A stretch of 64,000 nucleotides of DNA, taken from NCBI GenBank assembly GCA_016706595.1, contig JADJJH010000002.1:310001-374000 (forward strand), written 5' to 3'. Source of the stretch: Bacteroidota bacterium. GTDB lineage: Bacteria; Bacteroidota; Bacteroidia; Chitinophagales; Chitinophagaceae. The notes beneath the pieces are model-generated. The model was given only the letters and a program-made list of their open reading frames with translations, was not told the origin of the DNA and made no database searches. How positions within the stretch are numbered: the stretch's first letter is position 1; each line of letters starts with the position of its first letter. Both the position numbers and the translations under genes were made by a program. This document shows positions 44,623 to 54,044 of the stretch, piece by piece.

Positions 44623-46793
44623 ATGACCAACGATAATCAAAATGCTGTTTTTCAACTCGCCTTCGATTTAGCGAATACCACTTCATGTAATCTCTATCTA
44701 ACCGGTAAAGCCGGTACCGGTAAAACAACCTTCCTTAAATACCTAAAGGAAAATTGTAAAAAGAAATTAGTTGTGGTAGCCCCAACTGGCGTTGCAGCAA
44801 TTAATGCAGGTGGTGTTACGATACACTCGTTTTTTCAATTACCATTTGGTGCTTATATACCGGATGCACAAACCGGATTTGGTTTACATGAGGGCATCGT
44901 GAACAAACATGCCTTAGCAAAAAATCTTAAAATTGCAGGCAACAAAAAGAAAATTATCGATGAACTTGAATTACTGATTATTGATGAAGTAAGTATGCTG
45001 CGAAGCGATATGCTAGACGCTATGGATACCGTGTTGCGAATGTTACGTAAAAATCAAAAACCTTTTGGCGGTGTGCAAGTCGTTTTTATCGGCGACTTGT
45101 ATCAGTTACCACCTGTAGTGAAAGAACAAGAAAAGATTTATCTCGATCAATATTATCAAAGCGCATTCTTTTTCGATGCCAAAGTGCTTGAACAAAATCC
45201 ACCGGTTTATCTCGAGCTAAAAAAAATCTATCGCCAAAACGAAGAAGTCTTCATTAACTTACTCAATAAAATCCGTCATGCAAATCTTACTGAAGAAGAT
45301 CTAAATTATTTGCATCAACGATATCAACCAAACTTTACCGGAAGCGGCGATAATTATATAACCCTAACAACCCACAATCATAAGGCAGATGTAATTAATG
45401 CACGTGAGTTGAATACTTTGCACTCTCCATTGTATGAATTTAGTGGGGAACTGAAAGGCGATTTTAGCGAGAAACAATTACCCACCGAACGCCATTTGAA
45501 ACTGAAAAAGGGGCTCAAGTGATGTTTGTAAAAAATGATAGTTCGCCAGAAAAAAAATATTATAACGGTAAAATTGCTGTCATCTCGAATATAGAAGATG
45601 ATAAAATATTTGTCCGCTTTCCCGAAGCTATAAGCGAAATGAAAGTAGAACGCGAAACATGGGATCAAATTAATTATCAACTGAATAAAGAAACCCAAGG
45701 AATAGATGAAAAAATTGTTGGTCAGTATATTCAATATCCCATTCGACTAGCATGGGCCATTACTATTCATAAAAGCCAAGGACTTACCTTCGAAAAAGCG
45801 ATAATTGACGCAGGGGATGCATTTGCACCCGGACAAGTTTATGTTGCACTCAGTAGATGTACTTCATTGAATGGTGTTGTTTTGTTGTCGCGAATTTCAA
45901 CACAGTCAATTCGCAATGAACAACGTATCACAGAATATGGTTTGCAAGAAAATGATGAGCATGAACTTAAAAGTAAACTAGCAGCCGAACAACTTAAATT
46001 TCAAACCGAAAAATTATTGGGCTTATTCGATTGGCATAAAATAATATACGCGCTCATTGGTTTGCAAGAGGCTACCGCCATTTCAAAAACATTAAATGAC
46101 AAAGCCGATGTTTTTATGTTGCTGCAAAAATTAATTAGTAGTGCACAAGAACAAGAAACTCATGCAACTAAATTTAAAAGGCAACTCGAGCAAATTATTG
46201 AAGAAACATCGCCAGCTGAATTGAATCGAATTTTGAAAGATCGCGCAACAAAGGGAATCAATTATTTTATTAAATCTTTGGAGACAGAAATTTATGAACC
46301 CTTAGTTACTTTTATGCACGGACTTACCGGTAAATCTAAAATTAAGAAATATCTAGAAGAGGTTCAATATACCGAAGAAGTTTGTACCCAAAAAATGAAT
46401 GCACTACAAAACTTCACTTATTTTGGTGAAACACTGAGTGAACCACGGGAAAAGAAAATTGTTCCATTAAAAATAGCAAAGAAAGCAAAAGGAGAAAGCG
46501 CCAAAGAAACCCTCGCCTATTTTACGGCCGGAAAATCTATCGAAGAAATTGCCGGTATTCGAAACTTAGCAATCAGTACGATTCAAGGGCACCTTGCCGA
46601 TTTTGTAAAAACAGGTGAGCTAGATATTACAAGTATTATGAAGTTGGAAGATGTAGCCCTTATAAAAACCGCGTATCTTGCTGCAAATGAAAAAACCGGA
46701 AATGCCATAAAGGCGGCTACAAATGATAGGTATAGTTATTCAGAAATTAGATGTGCTTTGAATCATCTCCTATTTAAAAAGGAAATCGGATGA
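44623..46793 (+). pseudogene. Pif1/RecD-like superfamily 1 helicase split by a frameshift
   Basis: Two overlapping frames (44623-45522, 299 aa; 45519-46793, 424 aa) form one gene. The first has Walker A GKAGTGKTTFL, APTGVAAINAGG, Walker B LLIIDEVSML and IGDLYQLPP. The second has the SF1 motif VI region (TIHKSQGLTFEKAIID and GQVYVALSRC) and a C-terminal helix-turn-helix (IEEIAGIRNLAISTIQGHL) like the HTH_40 tail of Bacteroidota Pif1-like proteins. At the junction the text reads aaaaaggggctcaagtg: the first frame ends KKGLK-stop. One extra G would give KKGAQVMFVKND, joining both halves into a protein of about 723 residues. This may be a true break or a homopolymer error. Confidence 0.88.
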
Positions 46794-46864
46794 GCAACAG
46801 ATGATCCAAATTTTGAAACTAAATTGATGATCCAAATCCCATATTAACTCTGCTATTTTTACTT

Positions 46865-47320
46865 ATGAAAATTTTACAGCATCTACTTCAGGATATAGAA
46901 AGCAAAATACCCAAACATGAAATGCTAAACCCTAGTGTGTCACAAGTATCGGTAGGTTGGCATATCGAACATATTTTAATTACCATGAATGCTATATTAG
47001 TGGCATTGAAAAGATCAAACCCAAGTGAATTTAAAAGGAGTTTACAATTAAGTCGCGTAATTGTATTTACCTTTCAACGCATTCCTCGCGGACGGGCCAA
47101 AGCACCCACCCGAGTAATGCCCGGAAATTATACAACCGAATCTTTGCACAAGCATATTGCACTCACCAAAACTAACCTAGATGAGTTGCAAAATATGCCT
47201 TCAAATCATTATTTTAATCATCCATACTTTGGTGATTTGAAATTGAAACAGGCCATTCAATTTCTTAAAATCCATACCAAACATCATTTGAAAATAATTG
47301 AGGATATTTTGAGAAGCTAA
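46865..47320 (+). CDS. DUF1569 / DinB-like protein
   Basis: A 151-residue four-helix protein. The His residues typical of the DinB-like metal site are present (VGWHIEHIL near residue 33 and IHTKHHLKII at the end), and PRGRAKAPTRVMPG matches DUF1569. These proteins may use bacillithiol or other thiols, but the role is unknown. It lies 71 bp downstream of the helicase. Confidence 0.8.
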   Translation: MKILQHLLQDIESKIPKHEMLNPSVSQVSVGWHIEHILITMNAILVALKRSNPSEFKRSLQLSRVIVFTFQRIPRGRAKAPTRVMPGNYTTESLHKHIALTKTNLDELQNMPSNHYFNHPYFGDLKLKQAIQFLKIHTKHHLKIIEDILRS

Positions 47321-47394
47321 GTCATTCTTATTTTTCAATTTTGTTTCCAACAACTTTCGTTCTACTTTCGTTTATGCATAAAATGCAATAGTCT

Positions 47395-48276
47395 ATGTCA
47401 CGAATTGAAGTCTTAAAAACGTATAAAATATTTATTGGCGGACAATTTCCTCGTACTGAAAGTGGACGATATTACAAACTCCACTTTCCGAAACAAGAAG
47501 GTCCTGTAAATATTTGTCTTTCATCGCGTAAAGATTTTAGAAATGCTGTAGTAAGTGCACGAAATGCATTGGGTAGTTGGAGTACAAGATCGGCCTTTAA
47601 TCGCTCACAAATTTTGTATCGAATTGCCGAAATGCTGGAAGGGAGAAAATCGCAATTTATTGAAGAACTTATTGTACAAGGAAGCACTGTTAAACAAGCC
47701 ACGAGTGAAGTACAGCAAAGCATCGATCGATGTATTTATTATAGTGGTTGGTGCGATAAGTATTCGGCATTATTTAGTTCAGTGAATCCGGTAGCTTCTC
47801 AGCATTTTAATTTTTCGGTACCCGAGCCTATGGGTGTAATAAGCATTATTGCATCCGAAAAAACTTCATTACTCGGAATGGTAAGTGTAATGTTACCGAT
47901 CATAGCCGGGGGTAATACTTGTATACTACTTGCGAGTGAAAGCCTGCCGCTATGTGCAATTAGTTTTGCCGAAGTTTTAGCCACTAGCGATTTGCCAGCA
48001 GGTGTGGTAAATATCCTTACTGGAAATAGTAAAGAATTACATCCACACTTCGCAAGCCATATGGATGTAAACGCCATAATTTATTGTCGTGATAAAGAAA
48101 GTGAAATAAAAGCCATTGCTGAGAATGCTTCACTTAATGTAAAACGAAGTTTCGTTTGGCAATATGATTGGACAAATGAAGACTCCCAGAATCCATACCT
48201 CATTCTTGATTTGCAAGAAATAAAAACTACTTGGCATCCGATCGAAAATATTGGGATTGGTGGCGCAAAGTATTAA
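47395..48276 (+). CDS. Non-catalytic aldehyde dehydrogenase-like protein (ALDH16 C-terminal half)
   Basis: A 293-residue protein that covers only the N-terminal Rossmann part of the ALDH fold (YKIFIGGQFPRTESGRYYKL, YYSGWCDKYSAL, EPMGVISIIASE, ILTGNSKELHPH). It has neither the catalytic Glu region LELGG nor the nucleophile Cys and ends where the catalytic domain would begin. The ending IENIGIGGAKY resembles the terminus of the second, truncated domain of bacterial ALDH16 proteins. A full-length catalytic ALDH16-like protein is encoded 4.4 kb away on the other strand. It probably binds that protein as a structural subunit. It is complete, not truncated by mutation. Confidence 0.82.
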   Translation: MSRIEVLKTYKIFIGGQFPRTESGRYYKLHFPKQEGPVNICLSSRKDFRNAVVSARNALGSWSTRSAFNRSQILYRIAEMLEGRKSQFIEELIVQGSTVKQATSEVQQSIDRCIYYSGWCDKYSALFSSVNPVASQHFNFSVPEPMGVISIIASEKTSLLGMVSVMLPIIAGGNTCILLASESLPLCAISFAEVLATSDLPAGVVNILTGNSKELHPHFASHMDVNAIIYCRDKESEIKAIAENASLNVKRSFVWQYDWTNEDSQNPYLILDLQEIKTTWHPIENIGIGGAKY

Positions 48277-48872
48277 TGGCGATTCAGCCAATTCTGCATC
48301 AATATTTTTCCGCAATCCGTCATATAACTCTCTGGATGAAATTGTATCCCTTCAACATCATATTTTGTGTGTTTAATGCCCATGATATATCCTTCTTTTG
48401 AATAAGCCGTAATCTCTAAACAATCGGGTAAATCAGTTTCGCTCACTACCCACGAATGATACAAGCCTGACCTAATTGGAACTTGCAAATTTTGGTAAAG
48501 TGTTTGTTTTGTTTGAAGATTCTCTACCGGAATAATTTCGGTTTGATAACCATGATATGGTAAATTTAAATTGTACAACTTGCCGCCAAAAGCTTCAGCA
48601 ATCGCTTGATGTCCTAAACAAATGCCCAGTATCGAATGGGTGCTTGCGCATTGTTGTATCACTTCCAACACATTGCCCGATTCAGAAGGTGTAGCCGGTC
48701 CGGGTGAAATAATTATTCTATCAAAGTTTGATGCAATCGCTTGATTTACTTCATCATTCTTCACCAAAGTAATTTCATGCATGCCTAATGGTCGCAACAA
48801 CTCAACCAAATTAAAAGTGAAGGAATCGTAATTATCTATCAGTAAAATTTTCAAATGGCTATTTTTACACAA
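48273..48872 (-). CDS. pabA: Glutamine amidotransferase of aminodeoxychorismate/anthranilate synthase
   Basis: A 199-residue class I glutaminase (193 if it starts at the TTG at 48854). It has LLIDNYDSFTFNLVELL, ISPGPATPSESG, nucleophile Cys in GICLGHQ and the His-Glu pair in FHPES. It supplies ammonia to the chorismate-using partner. It is divergent from pabB and pabC, so a role in p-aminobenzoate (folate) synthesis is likely; use in tryptophan synthesis cannot be excluded. Both candidate starts are TTG. Its 3' end overlaps the ALDH-like gene by 4 bp on the opposite strand. Confidence 0.92.
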   Translation of the reverse strand: MCKNSHLKILLIDNYDSFTFNLVELLRPLGMHEITLVKNDEVNQAIASNFDRIIISPGPATPSESGNVLEVIQQCASTHSILGICLGHQAIAEAFGGKLYNLNLPYHGYQTEIIPVENLQTKQTLYQNLQVPIRSGLYHSWVVSETDLPDCLEITAYSKEGYIMGIKHTKYDVEGIQFHPESYMTDCGKILMQNWLNRH

Positions 48873-48877
48873 AATAC

Positions 48878-49858
48878 TTGAATTTCTTGCAGAAACCCTA
48901 TACTCTTATTGAAAAAGTAAATGCACTCGCAAGGCAGCATATTCCTTTTGTATTCATAGTAGATTTCGAAATGCATTATCCGAAGGTGTATACGCTTGAT
49001 GAATTGAGCAATGAAAATATTGAACTATTTTTTCCTACTTATCAAACCAAAGAAAAGCTAAATACAAGTAAAGAGATCTTTCTAAAAAAAATGCCTATTT
49101 CATTCGTTGAGTACACATCGCAATTCAATACAGTGAAACAGAATTTATTGTATGGAAATTCATTCTTATGCAACTTAACTTGTCAAACATCAATTGAACT
49201 CAATGCAAGTTTAGATGAAGTGTTCCACTCAGTGAAAGCAAAATATACCATTAAGTATAAAGATGAATGGGTTTGCTTTTCGCCTGAAACATTTGTTCGA
49301 ATTGAAGACGGAATCATTAGTTCGTATCCAATGAAAGGCACTATCGATGCCTCACTTCCCAATGCCATCGATACTATTTTACATGATGCAAAAGAACTTG
49401 CCGAACATTATACTATCGTAGATTTAATACGGAATGATTTAGCTTTGGTTGCTACTGATATTGAAGTTAAAAAATTTAGATATATCGATAAAATTGTAAG
49501 TAGGGATAAAAGTTTGTACCAAGTGAGTTCTCATATAGAAGGAAAATTACCTGTGGATTATTTAGACCGTCTTGGAGATATTCTTTTTACTTTATTACCG
49601 GCCGGTTCGATAAGTGGCGCACCTAAAAAAAAGACAATCGAAATTATTAAGGAAGCCGAAAACTATGAAAGAGGATTTTATACAGGAACAACATTCTATT
49701 TTGACGGACAAAATATAGATAGTTGTGTATTAATTCGTTTCATTGAAAAAACAGAAAGCGGCATTGTATATAAAAGTGGTGGCGGCATTACGATACATAG
49801 CGAAGTTGAAAAAGAATATCAAGAACTCATAGATAAGGTGTATGTTCCAACTATTTGA
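48878..49858 (+). CDS. pabB: Aminodeoxychorismate synthase component I
   Basis: A 326-residue chorismate-binding enzyme that converts chorismate and ammonia to 4-amino-4-deoxychorismate. It is the short form, with only the catalytic core. Motifs: SFLCNLTCQT, CFSPETFVRI, SYPMKGTID (with the catalytic Lys), VDLIRNDLA, LLPAGSISGAPKKKT and GGGITIHS. The start is TTG at 48878, as no ATG precedes the conserved region. pabC overlaps its end by 17 bp. Confidence 0.94.
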   Translation: MNFLQKPYTLIEKVNALARQHIPFVFIVDFEMHYPKVYTLDELSNENIELFFPTYQTKEKLNTSKEIFLKKMPISFVEYTSQFNTVKQNLLYGNSFLCNLTCQTSIELNASLDEVFHSVKAKYTIKYKDEWVCFSPETFVRIEDGIISSYPMKGTIDASLPNAIDTILHDAKELAEHYTIVDLIRNDLALVATDIEVKKFRYIDKIVSRDKSLYQVSSHIEGKLPVDYLDRLGDILFTLLPAGSISGAPKKKTIEIIKEAENYERGFYTGTTFYFDGQNIDSCVLIRFIEKTESGIVYKSGGGITIHSEVEKEYQELIDKVYVPTI

Positions 49859-50441
49859 ATCGGTAAAAATTGAAAACGGCCATGTATTTGCTTGGGACTT
49901 ACATTGGAATCGTATGCAACATTCGGCTCGTATATTGTGGCAAGATGAACTTCGTTTTCCCTCCTTGCATGCTGACCTTTTGCAGTTCAATGCTAAAGGA
50001 TTGTTTAAATGCAAAATCAAGTATAGTCAGAAAAATTATTCGCTTGAAATTCATCCTTACCAAAAACGTAAACTGAAGCATTTGCATATTGTAGAAGATA
50101 ATGAAATCGATTATCGGCTAAAATTTTATAATCGTACTTGCTTCGAAAAACATACCAAAACACTTTCGAGCCATGCTGATATTTTAATAGTCAAAGACAA
50201 TTTACTAACCGATACATCGTATAGCAATATTGTATTATGGAATGGAACTGAATGGCATACACCAAAATGGCCATTGCTTTGTGGTACTCGAAGAGAAGCG
50301 TTGTTACAAAAACACTTGTTGGTAGAAAAAGATATTACATTGAGAGATCTCAAATTCTATACAAAAATATCCCTCATAAATGCTATGCTTGATATTGGCG
50401 AACTTGAACTCGATATCAAACAGCAAATTATATTACCTTAG
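49842..50441 (+). CDS. pabC: Aminodeoxychorismate lyase (class IV aminotransferase)
   Basis: A 199-residue PLP enzyme that releases p-aminobenzoate and pyruvate from aminodeoxychorismate. The PLP lysine is K94 (RLKFYNR). LLTDTSYSNIVLWNG and PLLCGTRREALL are family motifs. It is shorter than the E. coli enzyme (about 270), which is normal for this Bacteroidota form. It overlaps pabB and so is translationally coupled. Confidence 0.9.
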   Translation: MFQLFESVKIENGHVFAWDLHWNRMQHSARILWQDELRFPSLHADLLQFNAKGLFKCKIKYSQKNYSLEIHPYQKRKLKHLHIVEDNEIDYRLKFYNRTCFEKHTKTLSSHADILIVKDNLLTDTSYSNIVLWNGTEWHTPKWPLLCGTRREALLQKHLLVEKDITLRDLKFYTKISLINAMLDIGELELDIKQQIILP

Positions 50442-50458
50442 CATTTCAATTTATTTGT

Positions 50459-52321
50459 ATGAAACCTTTACTTCTTATCATCAATCTCATTGCATTAGTT
50501 AATATGAGTTTTGCCCAAGCCACAAAAATAAATGGTGTATCCGGCAATGCTAAGGTGATCAACTTTTCAGACCCGTCTATTGTCGATTATCAAATGAATC
50601 TTGTTCAACTCGATCAACACCCTATTCCATCGGCTGAGTACGGTAATAAAAAAGAAGAACTTAATACATTGCGCGCTTTGCAGAAATATGAAGCTTCAGA
50701 AAATCAAGTGCAAGCAAAAACTCGCGGAATCGCGCCTAACCCAAACATCGTAAAAGGTGCCCAAGGTAATGTGTCTAATGGAATTCCAAATGACAATGAT
50801 ATAGCAGTATCTAACGACGGCAAAGTGGTGAGCGTGGTAAATTCGAATATGCGTGTGTACGATGATACATTGAAAACCTTGTACAACAAAACACTTACTT
50901 CCTTAGTAGCTTCAATAGGTGTGTATACATGGATTTCCGATCCCCGTATCATTTATGATCCTGCTGCTGACCGATTTATTTTAGTTTGCTTCTCTGGAAA
51001 TTTAAGTACCGAATCAACTATTTTAGTTGGTTTTACGCAAACCAACGACCCAACCGGTAATTGGAATTTTTATACCCTCAATGGCAATTCTTTCAACGAT
51101 TCAACGTGGAGCGATTACCCCATTATTTCAGTTTCTGATAAAGATTTATTTATCACTTTCAATCAAGTAAAAGACAATGTAAGCTGGACCATCGGTTTCA
51201 AACAATCGGTAATTTGGCAAATTGATAAACAATTAGGGTATAATGGTAGTCCTTTGCAATACGATTTATGGAGCGATATAAAATACGGAGGCACCAATCT
51301 TCGAAATATTTGTCCGGCAAAATACCAAAGCGCTACCATGGGTAACAACATGTATTTCCTTACCCTACGAAATGTTGCCTCAACGAACGACAGTATTTTT
51401 ATTACCGAAATCACCGACTCTTATCAATCGGGCAATGCAACCCTCCAACAAAAATTACTCATATCACCAGTCGCGTATGGCTTTCCACCCAATGCGGTAC
51501 AAAAATATTTTGCCAGTAGCGGACAACAATATTTAATGACTAATGATGCACGTGTTTTGGCAGCAGTGTATGAGAACGACAATATTCATTTTGGCTCCAA
51601 TACCATCAACCCGGCTTATACCAATGCAGGTGTTTATCTGGGCCAAATTAAAAACATAAGTAGTACCACACCTGTTGTGAGTGCCGATATTTTTTCGAGT
51701 GATAGTGTCGAATACGGCTATCCTTCAATGGCCTACATGGGCAACAACACTTCAGAGCATAATGTAATGTTTACTTTTTCGCATTGCTTTGTGGATAGTT
51801 TTCCTGGCACCAGTGTATTGTATAAAGATAATAATGGAAATTTCTCAGATATCATTCGAGTTAAAAATGGGACTTCATACATCAATGTGCTCACCGATTC
51901 AACCGAACGCTGGGGCGATTATACCAATATCCAAAAAAAGTATAATACACCGGGTCGCGCTTATTTGTCTGGTTCATGGGGCAAATCAAGTGGTATGAAT
52001 TGCTGGGTGGCTATGGTTGATAATACCGAGTTTTCGGTGGGTATAGAAGAGCCTATGGCAAACAATGAATCTTCATTATTTCCAAATCCAATGGCCGACA
52101 GATTCACAACAAAATTCCATCATGCTAAAAGTGAACAGGTGAAATTTGAAATCGTAAATATGCAGGGTCAGCAAGTACAATTATTATTAGATACCTATGT
52201 TAAAGAAGGCAACAATGAATTTTCATTTACTACACAACCCTTGCCACCAGGAAATTATATGTTGAAAATAAGTGGTATAAATAATATTATTTCTGTTCAA
52301 AAATTTATGGTAAACGAATAA
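50459..52321 (+). CDS. Secreted T9SS cargo protein of unknown function
   Basis: A 620-residue protein with a signal peptide (ends MSFAQ). The central region (about residues 100-520) appears to be a repetitive beta-structure, perhaps a propeller, with strands such as PRIIYDPAADRFILVCFSG and WSDYPIISVSDKDLF. That pattern is found in large Bacteroidota surface proteins. The last 85 residues are a type A T9SS sorting domain (LFPNPMADRF, NMQGQQVQ, LPPGNYMLKISG), so it goes to the cell surface or medium. No catalytic residues can be assigned. Confidence 0.88.
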   Translation: MKPLLLIINLIALVNMSFAQATKINGVSGNAKVINFSDPSIVDYQMNLVQLDQHPIPSAEYGNKKEELNTLRALQKYEASENQVQAKTRGIAPNPNIVKGAQGNVSNGIPNDNDIAVSNDGKVVSVVNSNMRVYDDTLKTLYNKTLTSLVASIGVYTWISDPRIIYDPAADRFILVCFSGNLSTESTILVGFTQTNDPTGNWNFYTLNGNSFNDSTWSDYPIISVSDKDLFITFNQVKDNVSWTIGFKQSVIWQIDKQLGYNGSPLQYDLWSDIKYGGTNLRNICPAKYQSATMGNNMYFLTLRNVASTNDSIFITEITDSYQSGNATLQQKLLISPVAYGFPPNAVQKYFASSGQQYLMTNDARVLAAVYENDNIHFGSNTINPAYTNAGVYLGQIKNISSTTPVVSADIFSSDSVEYGYPSMAYMGNNTSEHNVMFTFSHCFVDSFPGTSVLYKDNNGNFSDIIRVKNGTSYINVLTDSTERWGDYTNIQKKYNTPGRAYLSGSWGKSSGMNCWVAMVDNTEFSVGIEEPMANNESSLFPNPMADRFTTKFHHAKSEQVKFEIVNMQGQQVQLLLDTYVKEGNNEFSFTTQPLPPGNYMLKISGINNIISVQKFMVNE

Positions 52322-52337
52322 TTTTTAATTGTATTTG

Positions 52338-52492
52338 GGCGTGCTCCCTGTAGTATCCCGAAAGCAACTACATTATTTTAATGAAAACATTACGTGCATG
52401 CTTCGGGATTACTACAGTGGCCGGGCTATCACTACAATACCCCGTCCCGGTCATCCGGGATCGGAGTGATTTTCGTTCTATCCCTCACGCAG
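52338..52492. repeat. Dispersed element, family 2, copy 2, with nested inverted repeat
   Basis: It opens gggcgtgctccc and continues ggccgggctatcactacaat, then ends ttctatccctcacgcag. That matches the reverse-complement order of motifs in the copies at 17718 and 58925, with much divergence. Inside, ctgtagtatcccgaaagca (52348-52366) pairs with 52399-52417, an extra 70-bp palindromic insert not seen in the other copies. It lies just after a T9SS gene. Confidence 0.55.
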
Positions 52493-52982
52493 ATACTACC
52501 CACCTTCAACAATGCTTACTTTATGATGTAAGCACACAATTTTCTAATGCTAATCCGTAAACATGCACCAAATTGGAAACAATCTGAATGCTAATCCGTA
52601 TAGATGCACCAAAATGCTAAAGAATCAGTAAAATAGAGAAACGATGTTTCAATATATGCTCGCTGAAATAAATGAATGTGCATCACATTGAAGTTTTGTG
52701 GATTGCTTGCAATTCATGCAAATTAATTCATAGGGGAACGAAATTTCTATGTGCCTTTAGAGAGCAAAATTGATACCTTCTTCGTTTCTGCAACTATCTG
52801 CTATATTGAAGTAAAATTTGTTCTGGAAAAATCTATGCGCCTCTTGTTCTACGAGGTAAAAATTAGTGCCTCTATTTTGGTGCAGCTTAACTGATGATCA
52901 TTGATTTTTTCATATTTACATTCATGAAATGTAATATAACCAACTAGCTTACAATTATGAAATGTATTGAAGTGCTTACAGA
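52493..52982. other. Intergenic with a 41-bp direct repeat and no gene
   Basis: The string aatgctaatccgta, two variable bases, then atgcaccaaa, occurs at 52546 and 52587, exactly 41 bp apart. The end of that string (gcaccaaaat) recurs inverted near 52878. Open frames here are short and not protein-like. It may be the residue of a small mobile element. Confidence 0.45.
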
Positions 52983-53753
52983 TTAGCCTTTTGCCTTAAA
53001 CTTACTAATGGCATTTCTTGTAAAAGTGCTCAATACCAATTTGCCACTCATGGCAGCGCGTTCATCTAATAATTTGTCCCAATGTTCTGTTCCTTGCCAA
53101 AATACTTTTTTTAACATGGCCATAGCCTCAGGGTTACTGTGTGCTAATTTGCTAGCTAGGTGGTGTATGGCATCATCTAGTTCTTCTTCATTTTTATAAA
53201 TCTCTGAATACAAACCATGCTTCTTTGCCCATTCGGCGCTTCGCCATTCAGTAGCATCCATAGCTAATTGTGAAAAACAAGAAGTGCCTAATTTGCGTTC
53301 AACAGCAGGACCTACTACAAACGGACCAATGCCTACAGCCAATTCACTAAGTTTTACTGCAGCGGCATCGGTGGCAATCGTATAATCACAAGCAGCAGCT
53401 AAACCTACTCCACCGCCTACAGCCTTACCTTGCACTCGACCAATCACAAATTTATGCGCTTTACGAATAGCGTTAATCACCTTAGCAAAACCGGAAAAGA
53501 AATTTTTTCCATCTGTTTCAGTGTTTATTGCAATCAATTCATCAAAACTTGCACCGGCGCAAAAAGCACCATGACCAGCAGAGCGCAATACAATTACTTT
53601 TACGCGTTCATCTTGCCCGGCTTTGTCAATAGCTTCGGCCAAATTATGTAAAATAACAGCGGGTAACGAATTACTTGCCGGATGAAAAAATTCTATCGTA
53701 GCAACACCTTGCTCTAATTCTTGTTTTACGTATCCTTTTGAAGTATCGGGCAT
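52983..53753 (-). CDS. Enoyl-CoA hydratase/isomerase family protein
   Basis: A 256-residue crotonase-fold protein. The oxyanion-hole motifs are GAFCAGASFDELI and GKAVGGGVGLAAACDY. In place of the catalytic Glu pair of hydratases it reads KLGTSCFSQLAMDA with a Glu only in ELAVGIGPF, so it may be an isomerase or another crotonase activity. The orphan paaA nearby suggests phenylacetyl-CoA breakdown (PaaF or PaaG role), but this is context only. Confidence 0.82.
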   Translation of the reverse strand: MPDTSKGYVKQELEQGVATIEFFHPASNSLPAVILHNLAEAIDKAGQDERVKVIVLRSAGHGAFCAGASFDELIAINTETDGKNFFSGFAKVINAIRKAHKFVIGRVQGKAVGGGVGLAAACDYTIATDAAAVKLSELAVGIGPFVVGPAVERKLGTSCFSQLAMDATEWRSAEWAKKHGLYSEIYKNEEELDDAIHHLASKLAHSNPEAMAMLKKVFWQGTEHWDKLLDERAAMSGKLVLSTFTRNAISKFKAKG

Positions 53754-54044
53754 AATAAAAAGTTTTTTTGAGGTTGGTAAATATAAATAATTATCGATGT
53801 GATAGTAAATGTTCAGCTATTTTTTCTGATGGATTTTGAATTTATCTTTCAACTTCAGTTGAGATTAAATTCATGACAAGATGATCAGCTTCAGTGGTGG
53901 TTTTAGTTTTTGCATACAAAATTTGTTTGCCCTTAAAATAGAACGAAGCAACCATCCTACATGTTTTCTTTACTTTTCTTACGTGTTGATGGATTGAAAG
54001 CTTACCTAAATAGAACAGCCTCTGACGCTGTTAATATTGTAAAC
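53754..54044. other. Intergenic with a possible 37-residue minus-strand frame
   Basis: The minus strand from 53955 to 53842 can encode MVASFYFKGKQILYAKTKTT and about 17 more residues. It is too short and lacks a match, so I do not call it a gene. It might be the end of a lost gene, since the frame stays open upstream to about 54030. Confidence 0.25.

Noticed and set aside
53842..53955. Small minus-strand gene of 37 residues
   Set aside because: No ribosome-binding or promoter signal and no family; the frame has no clear start and may be a remnant.
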